A stretch of 35,307 nt of DNA from the NCBI RefSeq assembly GCF_023369855.1, contig NZ_JAMBPP010000025.1:1-35307 (forward strand). The letters run 5' to 3'. Source of the stretch: Actinotalea alkalitolerans (lineage in GTDB: Bacteria > Actinomycetota > Actinomycetes > Actinomycetales > Cellulomonadaceae). This document shows positions 1-6,188 of the stretch, piece by piece; position 1 is the stretch's first letter; each line of letters begins with the position of its first letter. Under the pieces are notes generated by a model. The model was given only the letters and a program-made list of their open reading frames with translations. It ran no database searches and was not told the origin of the DNA. The position numbers and the translations under genes were made by a program.

Positions 1-45
1 CGACTTTTGGCACGCTGTTGAGTTCTCAAAGAACGAACGCGCATC
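1..45 (-). promoter_or_regulatory. rRNA operon leader (antitermination/processing motif)
   Basis: Read on the minus strand, this end contains TTCTTTGAGAACTCAACAG followed by CGTGCCAAAAGTCG. This is the conserved motif found in the transcribed leader ahead of 16S (and in spacers) of actinobacterial rRNA operons, tied to antitermination and processing. The 16S gene itself would lie beyond position 1. The assignment is supported by the tandem promoters pointing into it; no rRNA body sequence is in the window. Confidence 0.7.
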
Positions 46-83
46 CATCCGGGCCATCAAGCCCGTCCGGAGGCAACCTGTCT

Positions 84-112
84 AACTTAGCGGAGCCGGT
101 GAGGCGTGTCAA
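84..112 (-). promoter_or_regulatory. rRNA operon promoter, proximal (P3)
   Basis: On the minus strand a perfect -35 TTGACA (107-112) and a -10 TAAGTT (84-89) are separated by exactly 17 bp. Transcription would start near 77 and read into the rRNA leader at 1-45. This is the best consensus housekeeping promoter in the window and the last of three promoters in line. Confidence 0.8.
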
Positions 113-255
113 CTCTGCGAGTTCCACGATCATCTGCACCTGACCATGACAATCGTCCGGCGCTTTCGCGTCGGTCGTTCATCGTGGGTTGTGCCCCTGG
201 GACCGGCCTGCGAACCGAAGCTCGTCGTCCGTTGCTCCCTGCGGGGCGGGTTCCT

Positions 256-284
256 ACGTTACGCGGTGCACTGGTTCGGATCAA
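256..284 (-). promoter_or_regulatory. rRNA operon promoter, middle (P2)
   Basis: Minus strand -35 TTGATC (279-284) and -10 TAACGT (256-261) have a 17-bp spacer, the same geometry as the proximal promoter 172 bp downstream. Predicted start is near 249. Confidence 0.65.
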
Positions 285-407
285 GTCGGTCCGTCGTGCC
301 CTGCGCCACCCCGGTCTGCACGCGCAGGCTAGGCCTGACGTCCGATCGGGAGGCACCCCGGCCAGCCTCGAGCAGGTGCTCGCGGCCGTCGCTGCGGGTG
401 CTCGGCA

Positions 408-436
408 ACACTAGGGCACCGGAGCGCGTGGTCCAA
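408..436 (-). promoter_or_regulatory. rRNA operon promoter, distal (P1)
   Basis: Minus strand -35 TTGGAC (431-436) and -10 TAGTGT (408-413) are again 17 bp apart, 152 bp upstream of the middle promoter. Together the three sites explain the otherwise gene-free stretch 113-510, in which I see no convincing coding sequence. Confidence 0.6.
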
Positions 437-510
437 ACCGGCGGGCGCCTCGCGCGCTGACCCACGTCGTCGTCACTCGTCACCGCTTCCTCCGCGCGGC
501 CCACGATCCG

Positions 511-533
511 GGCCGGCACCACGCGGTCCGGCC
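511..533 (-). terminator. hairpin after the LPXTG gene
   Basis: GGCCGG-c-ACC / GGT-CCGGCC forms a 9-bp stem with one bulged base and a 4-nt loop, starting 22 nt past the stop codon of the minus-strand LPXTG gene. There is no U-tract, which is common for terminators in high-GC actinobacteria. It would also insulate the rRNA promoters from read-through. Confidence 0.4.
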
Positions 534-554
534 ACCAGTCGGCTCAGCGGTCTC

Positions 555-1733
555 CTAGGTGCGCCGGCGCGTGGCGCGCAGGGCCAAGGCACCGGTAGCC
601 ACGAAGAGGAGGGCCAAGGACACCGCCGGGAGCCAGGATGCTCCTGTGGCCGGCAGGGTGGGGCGAGCCGGCGTCGCCGGTCGGGCGTCGTCCGCGACGG
701 TCACGACCCGCTCCCACCAGACACGGTTGCCGTCCAGCAGACCCCACAGGCGAAGCGTGTACGTCCCCGCCGCGAGCCCCGGTGGGACCTCGAGCTCGGC
801 GGTGCCCGCCGAGATGTTCTCCCGGACGACGAGTGCCCGACCGTCGAGACAGGCGAGGAACCAGAGCTGGTCGTACTCGTTGAAGTAGATGGTGGTGTCC
901 GACGGCACATCCGCGAGCCCGAGGGTGAGCCGCCCACCGACCGGCGCGGTGTCATCGCCGATCAGCCGCCCGACGGGCGCCTGGCCGCCGGTCCGCTGGC
1001 ACGCGACGCCCGGTGTCAGGGTGATCGGATCCGCGCTGACGGTCACCGTCGTGCTGAGGCGCACCAACGTCCCGCCGTCGTGCATCGTCCCTGAACCCTC
1101 GTAGAACATCACGCTGATCGGGTAGGCGCCGGGTGCGGTTCCCACCGGGACGCCGACGAGGAAGAGCCCGGCGTCCTGCGACTCGAGGGCCATCGCCTCC
1201 GCCGCTCCCATCGGGGCCCAGGGGGTGCAGCTGATGAAGGTCTCCCCCGAGCCTCCGCCGATGAAGCGCGTCGGCCACTCACCGAAGCCGGTGAGGACTC
1301 CCAGCACGGGCGTCCCCGCCTGCACCGCGGGAACGTCGAGGGTCAAGGTGCCGTCGGTTGCCGCGGGGACCACCCACTCGCACAGCGGCAGGTCGGGCGC
1401 TGGGCCCGGCTCCACCACCGCGGGCGTCGGGCTCGGCTCGACGACAGCAGGCGTGGGACTCGGCTCGACCACCACAGGTGTCGGGCTCGCTTCGACCACG
1501 TCGGGCAAGGGACTCGGCTCGACCGCCGGGGGCGCGGGGCTCGGCTCCACGACGGCAGGCGTGGGACTCGGCTCCACGACGGCAGGCGTGGGACTCGGCT
1601 CGACCACCACAGGTGTCGTACTCGCCCCGACCACGTCGGGCGTGGGACTCGGCTCCACCGCCGTGGCCGCGATCGGCAGCACGAGCGCGGCGAGACAGAG
1701 CAGGAGGACGACGAGACGGCGGACCGTACCCAT
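555..1733 (-). CDS. LPXTG cell-wall-anchored protein with Pro-rich repeats
   Basis: Secreted surface protein of 392 residues. Residues 1-25 form a signal peptide (MGTVRR, hydrophobic core, cleavage near ATA-V). Residues 26-115 are ten 9-residue units of the type VEPSPTPAV, a likely extended stalk that crosses the wall. Residues about 120-350 are beta-rich and unrecognised, apparently two related segments, each with cysteines. The C-terminus has LPATG, a hydrophobic segment and the basic tail RATRRRT, a class-E/A-like sortase signal. No sortase gene is in the window. The ATG at 1733 has no Shine-Dalgarno sequence but sits 7 nt from a -10 box TAGCGT, so the message is probably leaderless. It lies just upstream of the rRNA promoters on the same strand. 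Ligand or function is unknown. Confidence 0.85.
   Translation of the reverse strand: MGTVRRLVVLLLCLAALVLPIAATAVEPSPTPDVVGASTTPVVVEPSPTPAVVEPSPTPAVVEPSPAPPAVEPSPLPDVVEASPTPVVVEPSPTPAVVEPSPTPAVVEPGPAPDLPLCEWVVPAATDGTLTLDVPAVQAGTPVLGVLTGFGEWPTRFIGGGSGETFISCTPWAPMGAAEAMALESQDAGLFLVGVPVGTAPGAYPISVMFYEGSGTMHDGGTLVRLSTTVTVSADPITLTPGVACQRTGGQAPVGRLIGDDTAPVGGRLTLGLADVPSDTTIYFNEYDQLWFLACLDGRALVVRENISAGTAELEVPPGLAAGTYTLRLWGLLDGNRVWWERVVTVADDARPATPARPTLPATGASWLPAVSLALLFVATGALALRATRRRT
1389..1658 (-). repeat. in-frame 27-bp tandem repeat, 10 units
   Basis: Ten consecutive 9-codon units encode VEPSPTPAV-like peptides. The order of variants repeats after five units: PDV, a TTP/SPT-PVV unit, PAV, PAV, then a PAP unit. 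This points to duplication of a 135-bp block (1524-1658 and 1389-1523). Confidence 0.85.
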
Positions 1734-1957
1734 GGGATCAACGCTACTCGCGGGCCCCGGGAAACCCCGGCGAACCGGACACCCCGCTCGGCTCCGTGAG
1801 GCGAGCCAAGACCGATCGCTCGCAGCCCAGGGACCTTGGTCCCTCAGTACAACGCGAAGGACGCCACCAGGACGTCACCGTCCGCACGGCTGGACCCTGA
1901 CCTGGACGACGTCGTCGATGGGCAAGGGACGGATCGGCCCCTCCTGCAGACAGACGG
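1734..1957. other. intergenic stretch, no gene seen
   Basis: Between the LPXTG gene and the tRNA-Arg terminator I see no coding pattern. It holds the LPXTG promoter -10 box (1741-1746, minus) and a short perfect inverted repeat AGGGACC-TT-GGTCCCT at 1829-1844 of unknown role. Confidence 0.5.
1741..1746 (-). promoter_or_regulatory. -10 box of the LPXTG gene (leaderless)
   Basis: TAGCGT on the minus strand ends 7 nt before the ATG at 1733, placing the transcription start at or next to the start codon. There is no recognisable Shine-Dalgarno sequence. Confidence 0.45.
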
Positions 1958-1998
1958 AAGGGCCTCCCACTCAGCGTCTCCGCCGGCGAGAGGCCCTT
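1958..1998 (-). terminator. terminator of tRNA-Arg
   Basis: AAGGGCCTC and GAGGCCCTT form a perfect 9-bp stem 9 nt after the tRNA-Arg 3' end. In the minus direction it is followed by a moderately T-rich stretch (TTCCGTCTGTCTG). Confidence 0.55.
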
Positions 1999-2006
1999 AC
2001 CTGCTG

Positions 2007-2079
2007 TGCGCCCGGAGGGATTCGAACCCCCAACCTTCTGATCCGTAGTCAGATGCTCTATCCGTTGAGCTACGGGCGC
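2007..2079 (-). tRNA. tRNA-Arg(ACG)
   Basis: A 73-nt cloverleaf on the minus strand: acceptor GCGCCCG/CGGGCGC, D-arm GCTC/GAGC, anticodon stem TCTGA/TCAGA around loop CTACGGA (anticodon ACG, to be read as inosine-CG) and T-arm GGGGG-TTCGAAT-CCCTC with one G-U pair. Discriminator base is A. CCA is not encoded. It decodes CGU/CGC/CGA arginine codons. Confidence 0.95.
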
Positions 2080-2101
2080 CCGGCCACGTGGGCCGCCCAC
2101 G

Positions 2102-2131
2102 AGGATACATGCCTCGAGGGGGAGGACCCAA
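2102..2131 (-). promoter_or_regulatory. promoter of tRNA-Arg
   Basis: Minus strand TTGGGT (2126-2131), 18-bp spacer, TATCCT (2102-2107). The predicted start lies about 15 nt before the tRNA 5' end, so the tRNA has its own promoter and is not dependent on the tRNA-Ser upstream. Confidence 0.5.
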
Positions 2132-2191
2132 TCGACCCGACAGCATGAACCCGGCACCCTCGTGGAGCGGAGGAGCCGGGCACATGACGCG

Positions 2192-2280
2192 CGGAGACGG
2201 TGGGATTTGAACCCACGGAAGGGTTGCCCCTTCACGACCTTAGCAGGGTCGCGCACTAGACCTGACTATGCGACGTCTCC
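2192..2280 (-). tRNA. tRNA-Ser(GCT)
   Basis: An 89-nt type II tRNA with a long variable arm (GAAGGGG-CAA-CCCUUCC region). The anticodon stem CGACC/GGTCG encloses CTGCTAA, giving anticodon GCU for AGC/AGU serine codons. Acceptor GGAGACG/CGTCTCC, discriminator G, CCA not encoded. It lies 112 nt upstream of tRNA-Arg on the same strand. Confidence 0.95.
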
Positions 2281-2292
2281 AGTGTGCAGGTC

Positions 2293-2322
2293 AGGGTACC
2301 CGCCTACGGGACCGGGGAGCAA
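2293..2322 (-). promoter_or_regulatory. promoter of tRNA-Ser(GCT)
   Basis: Minus strand TTGCTC (2317-2322), 18-bp spacer, TACCCT (2293-2298), with the start predicted a few bases before the tRNA 5' end at 2280. Confidence 0.5.
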
Positions 2323-2354
2323 AGCGCCCTCCTGGGGTCGTCGGCGGGTCTCGT

Positions 2355-3629
2355 TCACCGCTCGTACGCCCAGCTCCGGTCGGTCAGGATCCGCGCTGCC
2401 GCGAGGCCGATGGCGATCGCGATCATCACGAAGACCGCCTGGACCCCCGAGGTCACCGCGACCTCGGCGTCGCCGTTGTTGAGGCCGATGACCGTCCGGT
2501 AGACCGCGGCCCCAGGCACCATGATCACCACGGCCGGCACCGAGATCGTGATCCGCGGGACATTCATCCGTGGCGCCAGCACTGCGGCCATCAGGCCGAC
2601 GGTGAGGGTCGCGATCATCGTCGCCGCCTGGATCACCACCCCCAGGTCCGCGAGCTGCAGGCGCAGGACGTTGGCCACCATCCCGATGAGCGCAGCGCCC
2701 AGGGCCATCCGGAACGGAGAGTTGAACATCAGCGCGAAGCCCAGGACCCCCAGGAAGCTCGCCAGCGCGCGCAGGGCGACCTCGAGCCACAGCGCCAGGT
2801 CGGGCGGGGGCGTCGGGTCGGGGCTGAGCCCGGACACCCACGACACCGCCCAGACACTGATCGCTGCGGACATGAGGATCATCAGGGCGTAGACGATCCG
2901 AGCCACGCCCGCGGAGAAGTCGAGCTTGGCGAGGTCCAGCGCGCCGGTCACCAGGGCGAACCCGGGCACGAGGAACAGCACCGCCGAGATGAACCCGGCC
3001 TCGTGTCCCGCACCCGCACCGCCTGCCCACGCGTCGAGCGCCTCGACGAACGCCAGGTACGTCAGGCACGCCGCGGCCGCCGCGAGCATGGTGGTGCCGA
3101 ACTGGTTGATCTTGCGATGCAGGAAGAACCGACGCACGTACTGCCCGACCCCCGCGGCCAGGAACACCCCGACGACCTCGATGGGTCCGCCGTTGTTGAG
3201 GTAGGCGAACGCCGCGCACGCCAGGGCGGCGAAGAGCGCGTTGCCCACCGCGGGGTAGAGCGGCGGCAGGGCCTCGATCCGGTCCAGCTCGCGGTTGACC
3301 TCGTCGACCGAGGTGCCGGGCCGCAGTCCGTTGACCAGGTCGGTGAGCTCCCCGAGCCGATGCGAGTTGACGCCGATCGACCGGACCTCGGCGACCTCGG
3401 TCCGGAAGATGGCTCCACGGTGCGACGTAGCGGTGATCTCCGTCAGCGTCACGTGAGCTGCGTGGCGGTCCAGCCCGAAGGACCGCGCGACCTGCTGCAT
3501 GGCGGTCTTGACCCGGTAGCTACCCGTCCCCGAGGAGAGCATCGCCCTGCCGGTGCGGAGCACCGCCCCTGACTGGCGGATGAGCTCGACAGGTTCGAGG
3601 GAGTCCTCGTCGGGCACGGTGGTGGTCAT
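2355..3629 (-). CDS. threonine/serine exporter family protein (ThrE-like)
   Basis: Integral membrane protein of 424 residues in the ThrE family (PF06738 in the N-terminal two thirds, PF12821-like C-terminal third). The N-terminal soluble segment with SGTGSYRVKTAM and the HRGAIFRTEV region is typical of the family. About ten hydrophobic segments follow, for example around LFAALACAAFAYL, AGFISAVLFLVPGFALVTGALDL and the C-terminal VFVMIAIAIGLAAARI. Known relatives export L-threonine and L-serine using the proton gradient; the substrate here is inferred. The ATG at 3629 is preceded by TAGGTCCC, which could serve as a weak ribosome site. It is a single gene, read toward tRNA-Ser(GCT). Confidence 0.85.
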   Translation of the reverse strand: MTTTVPDEDSLEPVELIRQSGAVLRTGRAMLSSGTGSYRVKTAMQQVARSFGLDRHAAHVTLTEITATSHRGAIFRTEVAEVRSIGVNSHRLGELTDLVNGLRPGTSVDEVNRELDRIEALPPLYPAVGNALFAALACAAFAYLNNGGPIEVVGVFLAAGVGQYVRRFFLHRKINQFGTTMLAAAAACLTYLAFVEALDAWAGGAGAGHEAGFISAVLFLVPGFALVTGALDLAKLDFSAGVARIVYALMILMSAAISVWAVSWVSGLSPDPTPPPDLALWLEVALRALASFLGVLGFALMFNSPFRMALGAALIGMVANVLRLQLADLGVVIQAATMIATLTVGLMAAVLAPRMNVPRITISVPAVVIMVPGAAVYRTVIGLNNGDAEVAVTSGVQAVFVMIAIAIGLAAARILTDRSWAYER

Positions 3630-3734
3630 GGGACCTATCTTCGGGGCCGCACCCCGCCCAGGGCTAGGACCGTCGCCCTCGCGTGGACAGGCCCTTGGTC
3701 ACACCTCGGCGCCCGGCACGCTCGACCGCGCTGG

Positions 3735-4538
3735 TCAGCGCGTGATGCCGAGCGCCTGCACCTGCTGCTCGTGCTGGCCCGCGACCCAGCCATCCACCAG
3801 GCGCGGGTCCTCGGGCACGTCGCCGGCGCGGAGGGCCCCGATGTAGGCCCGGTCCGCCTCGAGCACCGCGATCGCCTGCTCGCGGTCGAGCACCGGTCCG
3901 TGACCGGGAACCACCAGGTCGACCTCCCCGGACTCCAAGGGAACCGCGAGCAGCTCGAGGCCCACGGTGTAGCCGGCGAGAGGGTCGAGGGCTGCCGTGT
4001 CGAGCAGCGGGACCTCGCGCGCCGAGAGCATGTCACCGGCCACGAGCACGCGGGCGTCGCTCACCAGCAGTGCCAGGTGGCCCGGGGCGTGCGCGTCGTG
4101 CACGAGCAGGCGGAGCTCCCGCCCCGACCACGGCAGGACGGGAGCGTCGGTCTCGAGCGCCCGCACCCCTCGCAGCACGTCCCGGTCGATGCCGAGCTCG
4201 GCCGTGGCCTCCTCGCTCAGCACCTGCTCCGGTCGGCCCTGGACCTGGGCGTACGCCAGCGGTGTCGCCCACCGCTGCGCGTCGCCCAACGACGGTCGCC
4301 ACAGGACGTGGTCGACGTGAGCGTGCGTCACGACGCCACCCGTGACGACGAGGCCGAGACGCCAGACCTGCTCGGCGAGCGCGTCGATCTCGTCCGCGGT
4401 CATCGCCGGATCGACGACCAGGGCACCTCCGGCGTGGGACGCGGTGTCGGCCACGATGACCGTGCTCGACGTGTGCCACTTCGGCACATGCCTCACGTGC
4501 ACGCCCGGGGCGACCTCGCGCAGCTCACGCTCATCCAT
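3735..4538 (-). CDS. MBL-fold metallo-hydrolase
   Basis: Metallo-beta-lactamase fold enzyme of 267 residues. The metal signature THAHVDH is at residues 71-77. Further ligands are likely in the APGH stretch, in VLVAGD and in VVPGHGPV, so the dinuclear zinc site looks complete. The length and the GHGP element match the glyoxalase II/flavoprotein-like general MBL group rather than true beta-lactamases or RNases with an extra CASP domain. Substrate is unknown. The ATG at 4538 lies 6 nt from a -10 box TAGCGT, so the message is probably leaderless. It stands alone between ThrE and tRNA-Ser(TGA). Confidence 0.85.
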   Translation of the reverse strand: MDERELREVAPGVHVRHVPKWHTSSTVIVADTASHAGGALVVDPAMTADEIDALAEQVWRLGLVVTGGVVTHAHVDHVLWRPSLGDAQRWATPLAYAQVQGRPEQVLSEEATAELGIDRDVLRGVRALETDAPVLPWSGRELRLLVHDAHAPGHLALLVSDARVLVAGDMLSAREVPLLDTAALDPLAGYTVGLELLAVPLESGEVDLVVPGHGPVLDREQAIAVLEADRAYIGALRAGDVPEDPRLVDGWVAGQHEQQVQALGITR

Positions 4539-4544
4539 CTCGCG

Positions 4545-4550
4545 ACGCTA
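4545..4550 (-). promoter_or_regulatory. -10 box of the MBL gene (leaderless)
   Basis: TAGCGT on the minus strand, exactly 6 nt before the ATG at 4538; no Shine-Dalgarno sequence lies between. Confidence 0.5.
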
Positions 4551-4612
4551 CCCCGCTCCGTGTCCCCACACGGCGTCCGCCTCCCTCATCCCTCCTGCCA
4601 CCTCGTCGAGGA

Positions 4613-4668
4613 CGCACTCCTGCACTGAGGACGCACGCGCAGACGTGCGTCCTCGGTGCAGAAGTGCG
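4613..4668. terminator. long imperfect hairpin downstream of tRNA-Ser(TGA)
   Basis: CTGCACTGAGGACGCACG (4620-4637) pairs with 4644-4661 with one T/C difference around a 6-nt loop. The stem extends outward by six more pairs (CGCACT with AGTGCG) after one mismatch. With about 23 pairs it is the largest hairpin in the window. It lies between the tRNA-Ser array and the MBL promoter, where it could stop tRNA or repeat transcripts from entering the MBL gene. Confidence 0.6.
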
Positions 4669-4700
4669 ACGCCGATGGCGAGCAGGGGGTGGGGTGGGGG

Positions 4701-4825
4701 TGCGCGCAGGCGGGGGTGCGCGCAGGCGGGGGGTGCGCGCAGGCGGGGGTGCGCGCAGGGGGGGTGCGCGCAGGCGGGGGTGCGCGCAGGGGGGGTGCGC
4801 GCAGGCGGGGGTGCGCGCAGGGGGG
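4701..4825. repeat. G-rich tandem repeat, 8 units of 14-17 bp
   Basis: Eight head-to-tail units begin with TGCGCGCAGG and end in a run of 5-7 G. Two forms alternate: a 16-bp form (TGCGCGCAGGCGGGGG) and a 15-bp form without the internal C. The order is long, long+1, long, short, long, short, long, short-1. The array ends 6 bp from the 3' end of tRNA-Ser(TGA), so a minus-strand tRNA precursor would run into its C-rich complement. The plus strand has repeated G-runs that might form quadruplexes. Confidence 0.9.
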
Positions 4826-4831
4826 TGCCAG

Positions 4832-4923
4832 CGGAGGGCAAGGGATTCGAACCCTTGGATACGGGGGTGTCCCGCATCAACGGTTTTCAAGACCGTCGCT
4901 TTCGGCCGCTCAGCCAGCCCTCC
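4832..4923 (-). tRNA. tRNA-Ser(TGA)
   Basis: A 92-nt type II tRNA with a long variable arm. Acceptor GGAGGGC/GCCCTCC, anticodon stem ACGGT/ACCGT around CTTGAAA (anticodon UGA, for UCA and wobble UCG/UCU), T-arm AAGGG-TTCGAAT-CCCTT and discriminator G. CCA is not encoded. A possible -10 box CACAAT lies at 4957-4962 on the minus strand, but no convincing -35 was found. Confidence 0.95.
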
Positions 4924-5013
4924 CCGCACCGGCCCCTCAGGGCGCGGCGCGGGCCCATTGTGCCAGTGAACGCTCGGGCCGCGCTCCGGACGTCGCCGGT
5001 TCGTACACCACCA

Positions 5014-5433
5014 TCAGGAGGGGCTCTCCTCCCACCAGCCCTCGGCCCGCCCGGGGCTCACCACCGGCACGCCGTAGATGCTCGCGACCCTCGCGAGCGC
5101 GGTGTCATAGGTGGCCAAGGCCTCGATCTCGGGGTGGGCCACGACGATGCCCAGGTGGATCGCCCCGAAGGGGTCGAGGACCGTCGAGGCCATCGCGGCC
5201 GTGCCCAAGGACTGGTCGAAGAAGCGCACCACCTCGACCGACGTGGCGATCTGGTGCGCACGAGCACGCGCGACCGGGTCCATCAGCTGGGCAGCACGGC
5301 GCAGCTCGCTCACCCCGAGCGGTGAGGTGACCAGCTGCGCGCGGTGCTCGAAGGACCAGCGCATCCACGAGGCCGACTCGACACCCGAACCGAGAGCACA
5401 GGCCAGGGCCGAGCCGTCGGCGTAGATCAGCAT
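5014..5433 (-). CDS. PIN-domain protein, solitary
   Basis: Small protein of 139 residues with the VapC-type PIN fold. D6 in LIYADGSAL, E43 in SPLGVSELRR and D110 in ATYD match three of the four acidic metal ligands. In the fourth conserved block, normally DAxHL, the protein reads GAIHL (G90), with a nearby D87 in LDPFG. The C-terminal GVPVVSPG is typical. Family members are Mg-dependent ribonucleases and often toxins, but no antitoxin gene is adjacent on either side. I chose the ATG at 5433, with AGGACGG upstream, over an in-frame GTG at 5454. An operator-like repeat lies in its leader. Nuclease activity is uncertain because of the substitution. Confidence 0.75.
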   Translation of the reverse strand: MLIYADGSALACALGSGVESASWMRWSFEHRAQLVTSPLGVSELRRAAQLMDPVARARAHQIATSVEVVRFFDQSLGTAAMASTVLDPFGAIHLGIVVAHPEIEALATYDTALARVASIYGVPVVSPGRAEGWWEESPS

Positions 5434-5464
5434 CGTGTCCGTCCTGCTCCGCACGTCCCGCGTG

Positions 5465-5483
5465 ACGCATCCGCCGGATGCGT
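5465..5483. promoter_or_regulatory. operator-like inverted repeat before the PIN gene
   Basis: Perfect ACGCATCC-GCC-GGATGCGT, 32 bp upstream of the PIN start codon. A possible minus-strand -10 box TAGGCT lies at 5496-5501, which puts the repeat just downstream of the predicted transcription start, a fitting place for a repressor or a leader hairpin. Confidence 0.45.
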
Positions 5484-5522
5484 GGGTCAGGCCAGAGCCT
5501 AGTCAGCCAGGCACGTACGGCG

Positions 5523-5558
5523 CGGGCCTGCACCCTCGTGAGAGAGGGTGCAGGCCCG
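5523..5558 (-). terminator. terminator of the cvn operon
   Basis: A perfect 15-bp stem, CGGGCCTGCACCCTC (5523-5537) with its complement at 5544-5558 and a 6-nt loop. It starts 19 nt after the cvnD stop codon. It is probably bidirectional in effect and separates the conservon from the PIN gene. Confidence 0.8.
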
Positions 5559-5576
5559 GGCTGATCGTGGTCGGTC

Positions 5577-6188
5577 TCAGCTGCTGCGCAGACGCTCCAT
5601 CGCGAGCTGGACCAGCGAGATCAACGTCTGCTTGGTCGCGGCACGGGACCGGGCGTCGGTGTACATGACCGGCACGTGCGGCGGGATCGACAGCGCCTCA
5701 CGGATGTCGTCGAGCTGGTGGCGGGCCACCCCGTCGAAGCAGTTGACCGCCACGACGAAGGGGATCCCCCGGCTCTCGAAGTAGTCCACCGCCGGGAAGC
5801 ACTGGTCGAGCCGCTCGGTGTCGACCAGGACGACCGCACCGATCGCGCCGCGGACCAGGTCGTCCCACATGAACAGGAAGCGGTCCTGCCCAGGGGTGCC
5901 GAAGAGGTACAGCCAGAGCGAGCCCGGCAGGGCGATGCGACCGAAGTCCATCGCCACCGTCGTGGTCGTCTTGCGGTCGGTGACCCCGCCGGCGTCGTCG
6001 ACGCCCACGGAGTGCTCGGTCATCGCGGCCTCGGTGTTGAGGGGCTCGATGTCCGAGATGGAGCCGATGAAGGTCGTCTTGCCGACGGCGAAGCCACCGG
6101 CGACGACGATCTTCACGACTGTTGGCGCGACACCCCCGCCGACCCTCTTGCGGTCGGTCACAGCGGTGTCAGAGGGCGGATATGCCAT
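5577..6188 (-). CDS. cvnD: conservon small GTPase (CvnD-type)
   Basis: GTP-binding protein of 203 residues, the Ras-like switch of a conservon. P-loop GGFAVGKTT at residues 31-39, the G3-like element FGTPGQDRF in place of DxxG, and the base-recognition element NCFD with a later TDARS. Known CvnD proteins form a membrane-associated complex with CvnA-C resembling a eukaryotic GPCR system. I prefer the ATG at 6188, with GGAGAG 8 nt before it, to the in-frame GTG at 6197. The start overlaps the end of cvnC by 20 bp, so translation is probably coupled. It is the last gene of the operon and is followed by a strong terminator. Confidence 0.9.
   Translation of the reverse strand: MAYPPSDTAVTDRKRVGGGVAPTVVKIVVAGGFAVGKTTFIGSISDIEPLNTEAAMTEHSVGVDDAGGVTDRKTTTTVAMDFGRIALPGSLWLYLFGTPGQDRFLFMWDDLVRGAIGAVVLVDTERLDQCFPAVDYFESRGIPFVVAVNCFDGVARHQLDDIREALSIPPHVPVMYTDARSRAATKQTLISLVQLAMERLRSS

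Noticed and set aside
106-460. Open reading frames on both strands in the first 500 bases
   Set aside because: Their peptides are Arg/Pro-rich with no domain pattern, and the region is explained by three promoters reading toward an rRNA leader.
4701-4825. CRISPR-like array
   Set aside because: Units of 14-17 bp follow each other without spacers and no cas genes are present; it is a simple tandem repeat.
4832-4923. tRNA-Ser(TGA) as attachment site of an integrated element
   Set aside because: No integrase, no direct repeat of the tRNA 3' end and no accessory gene content was seen nearby.
5014-5454. VapBC toxin-antitoxin module
   Set aside because: Only the PIN protein is present; neither neighbour encodes an antitoxin and the active site is altered.
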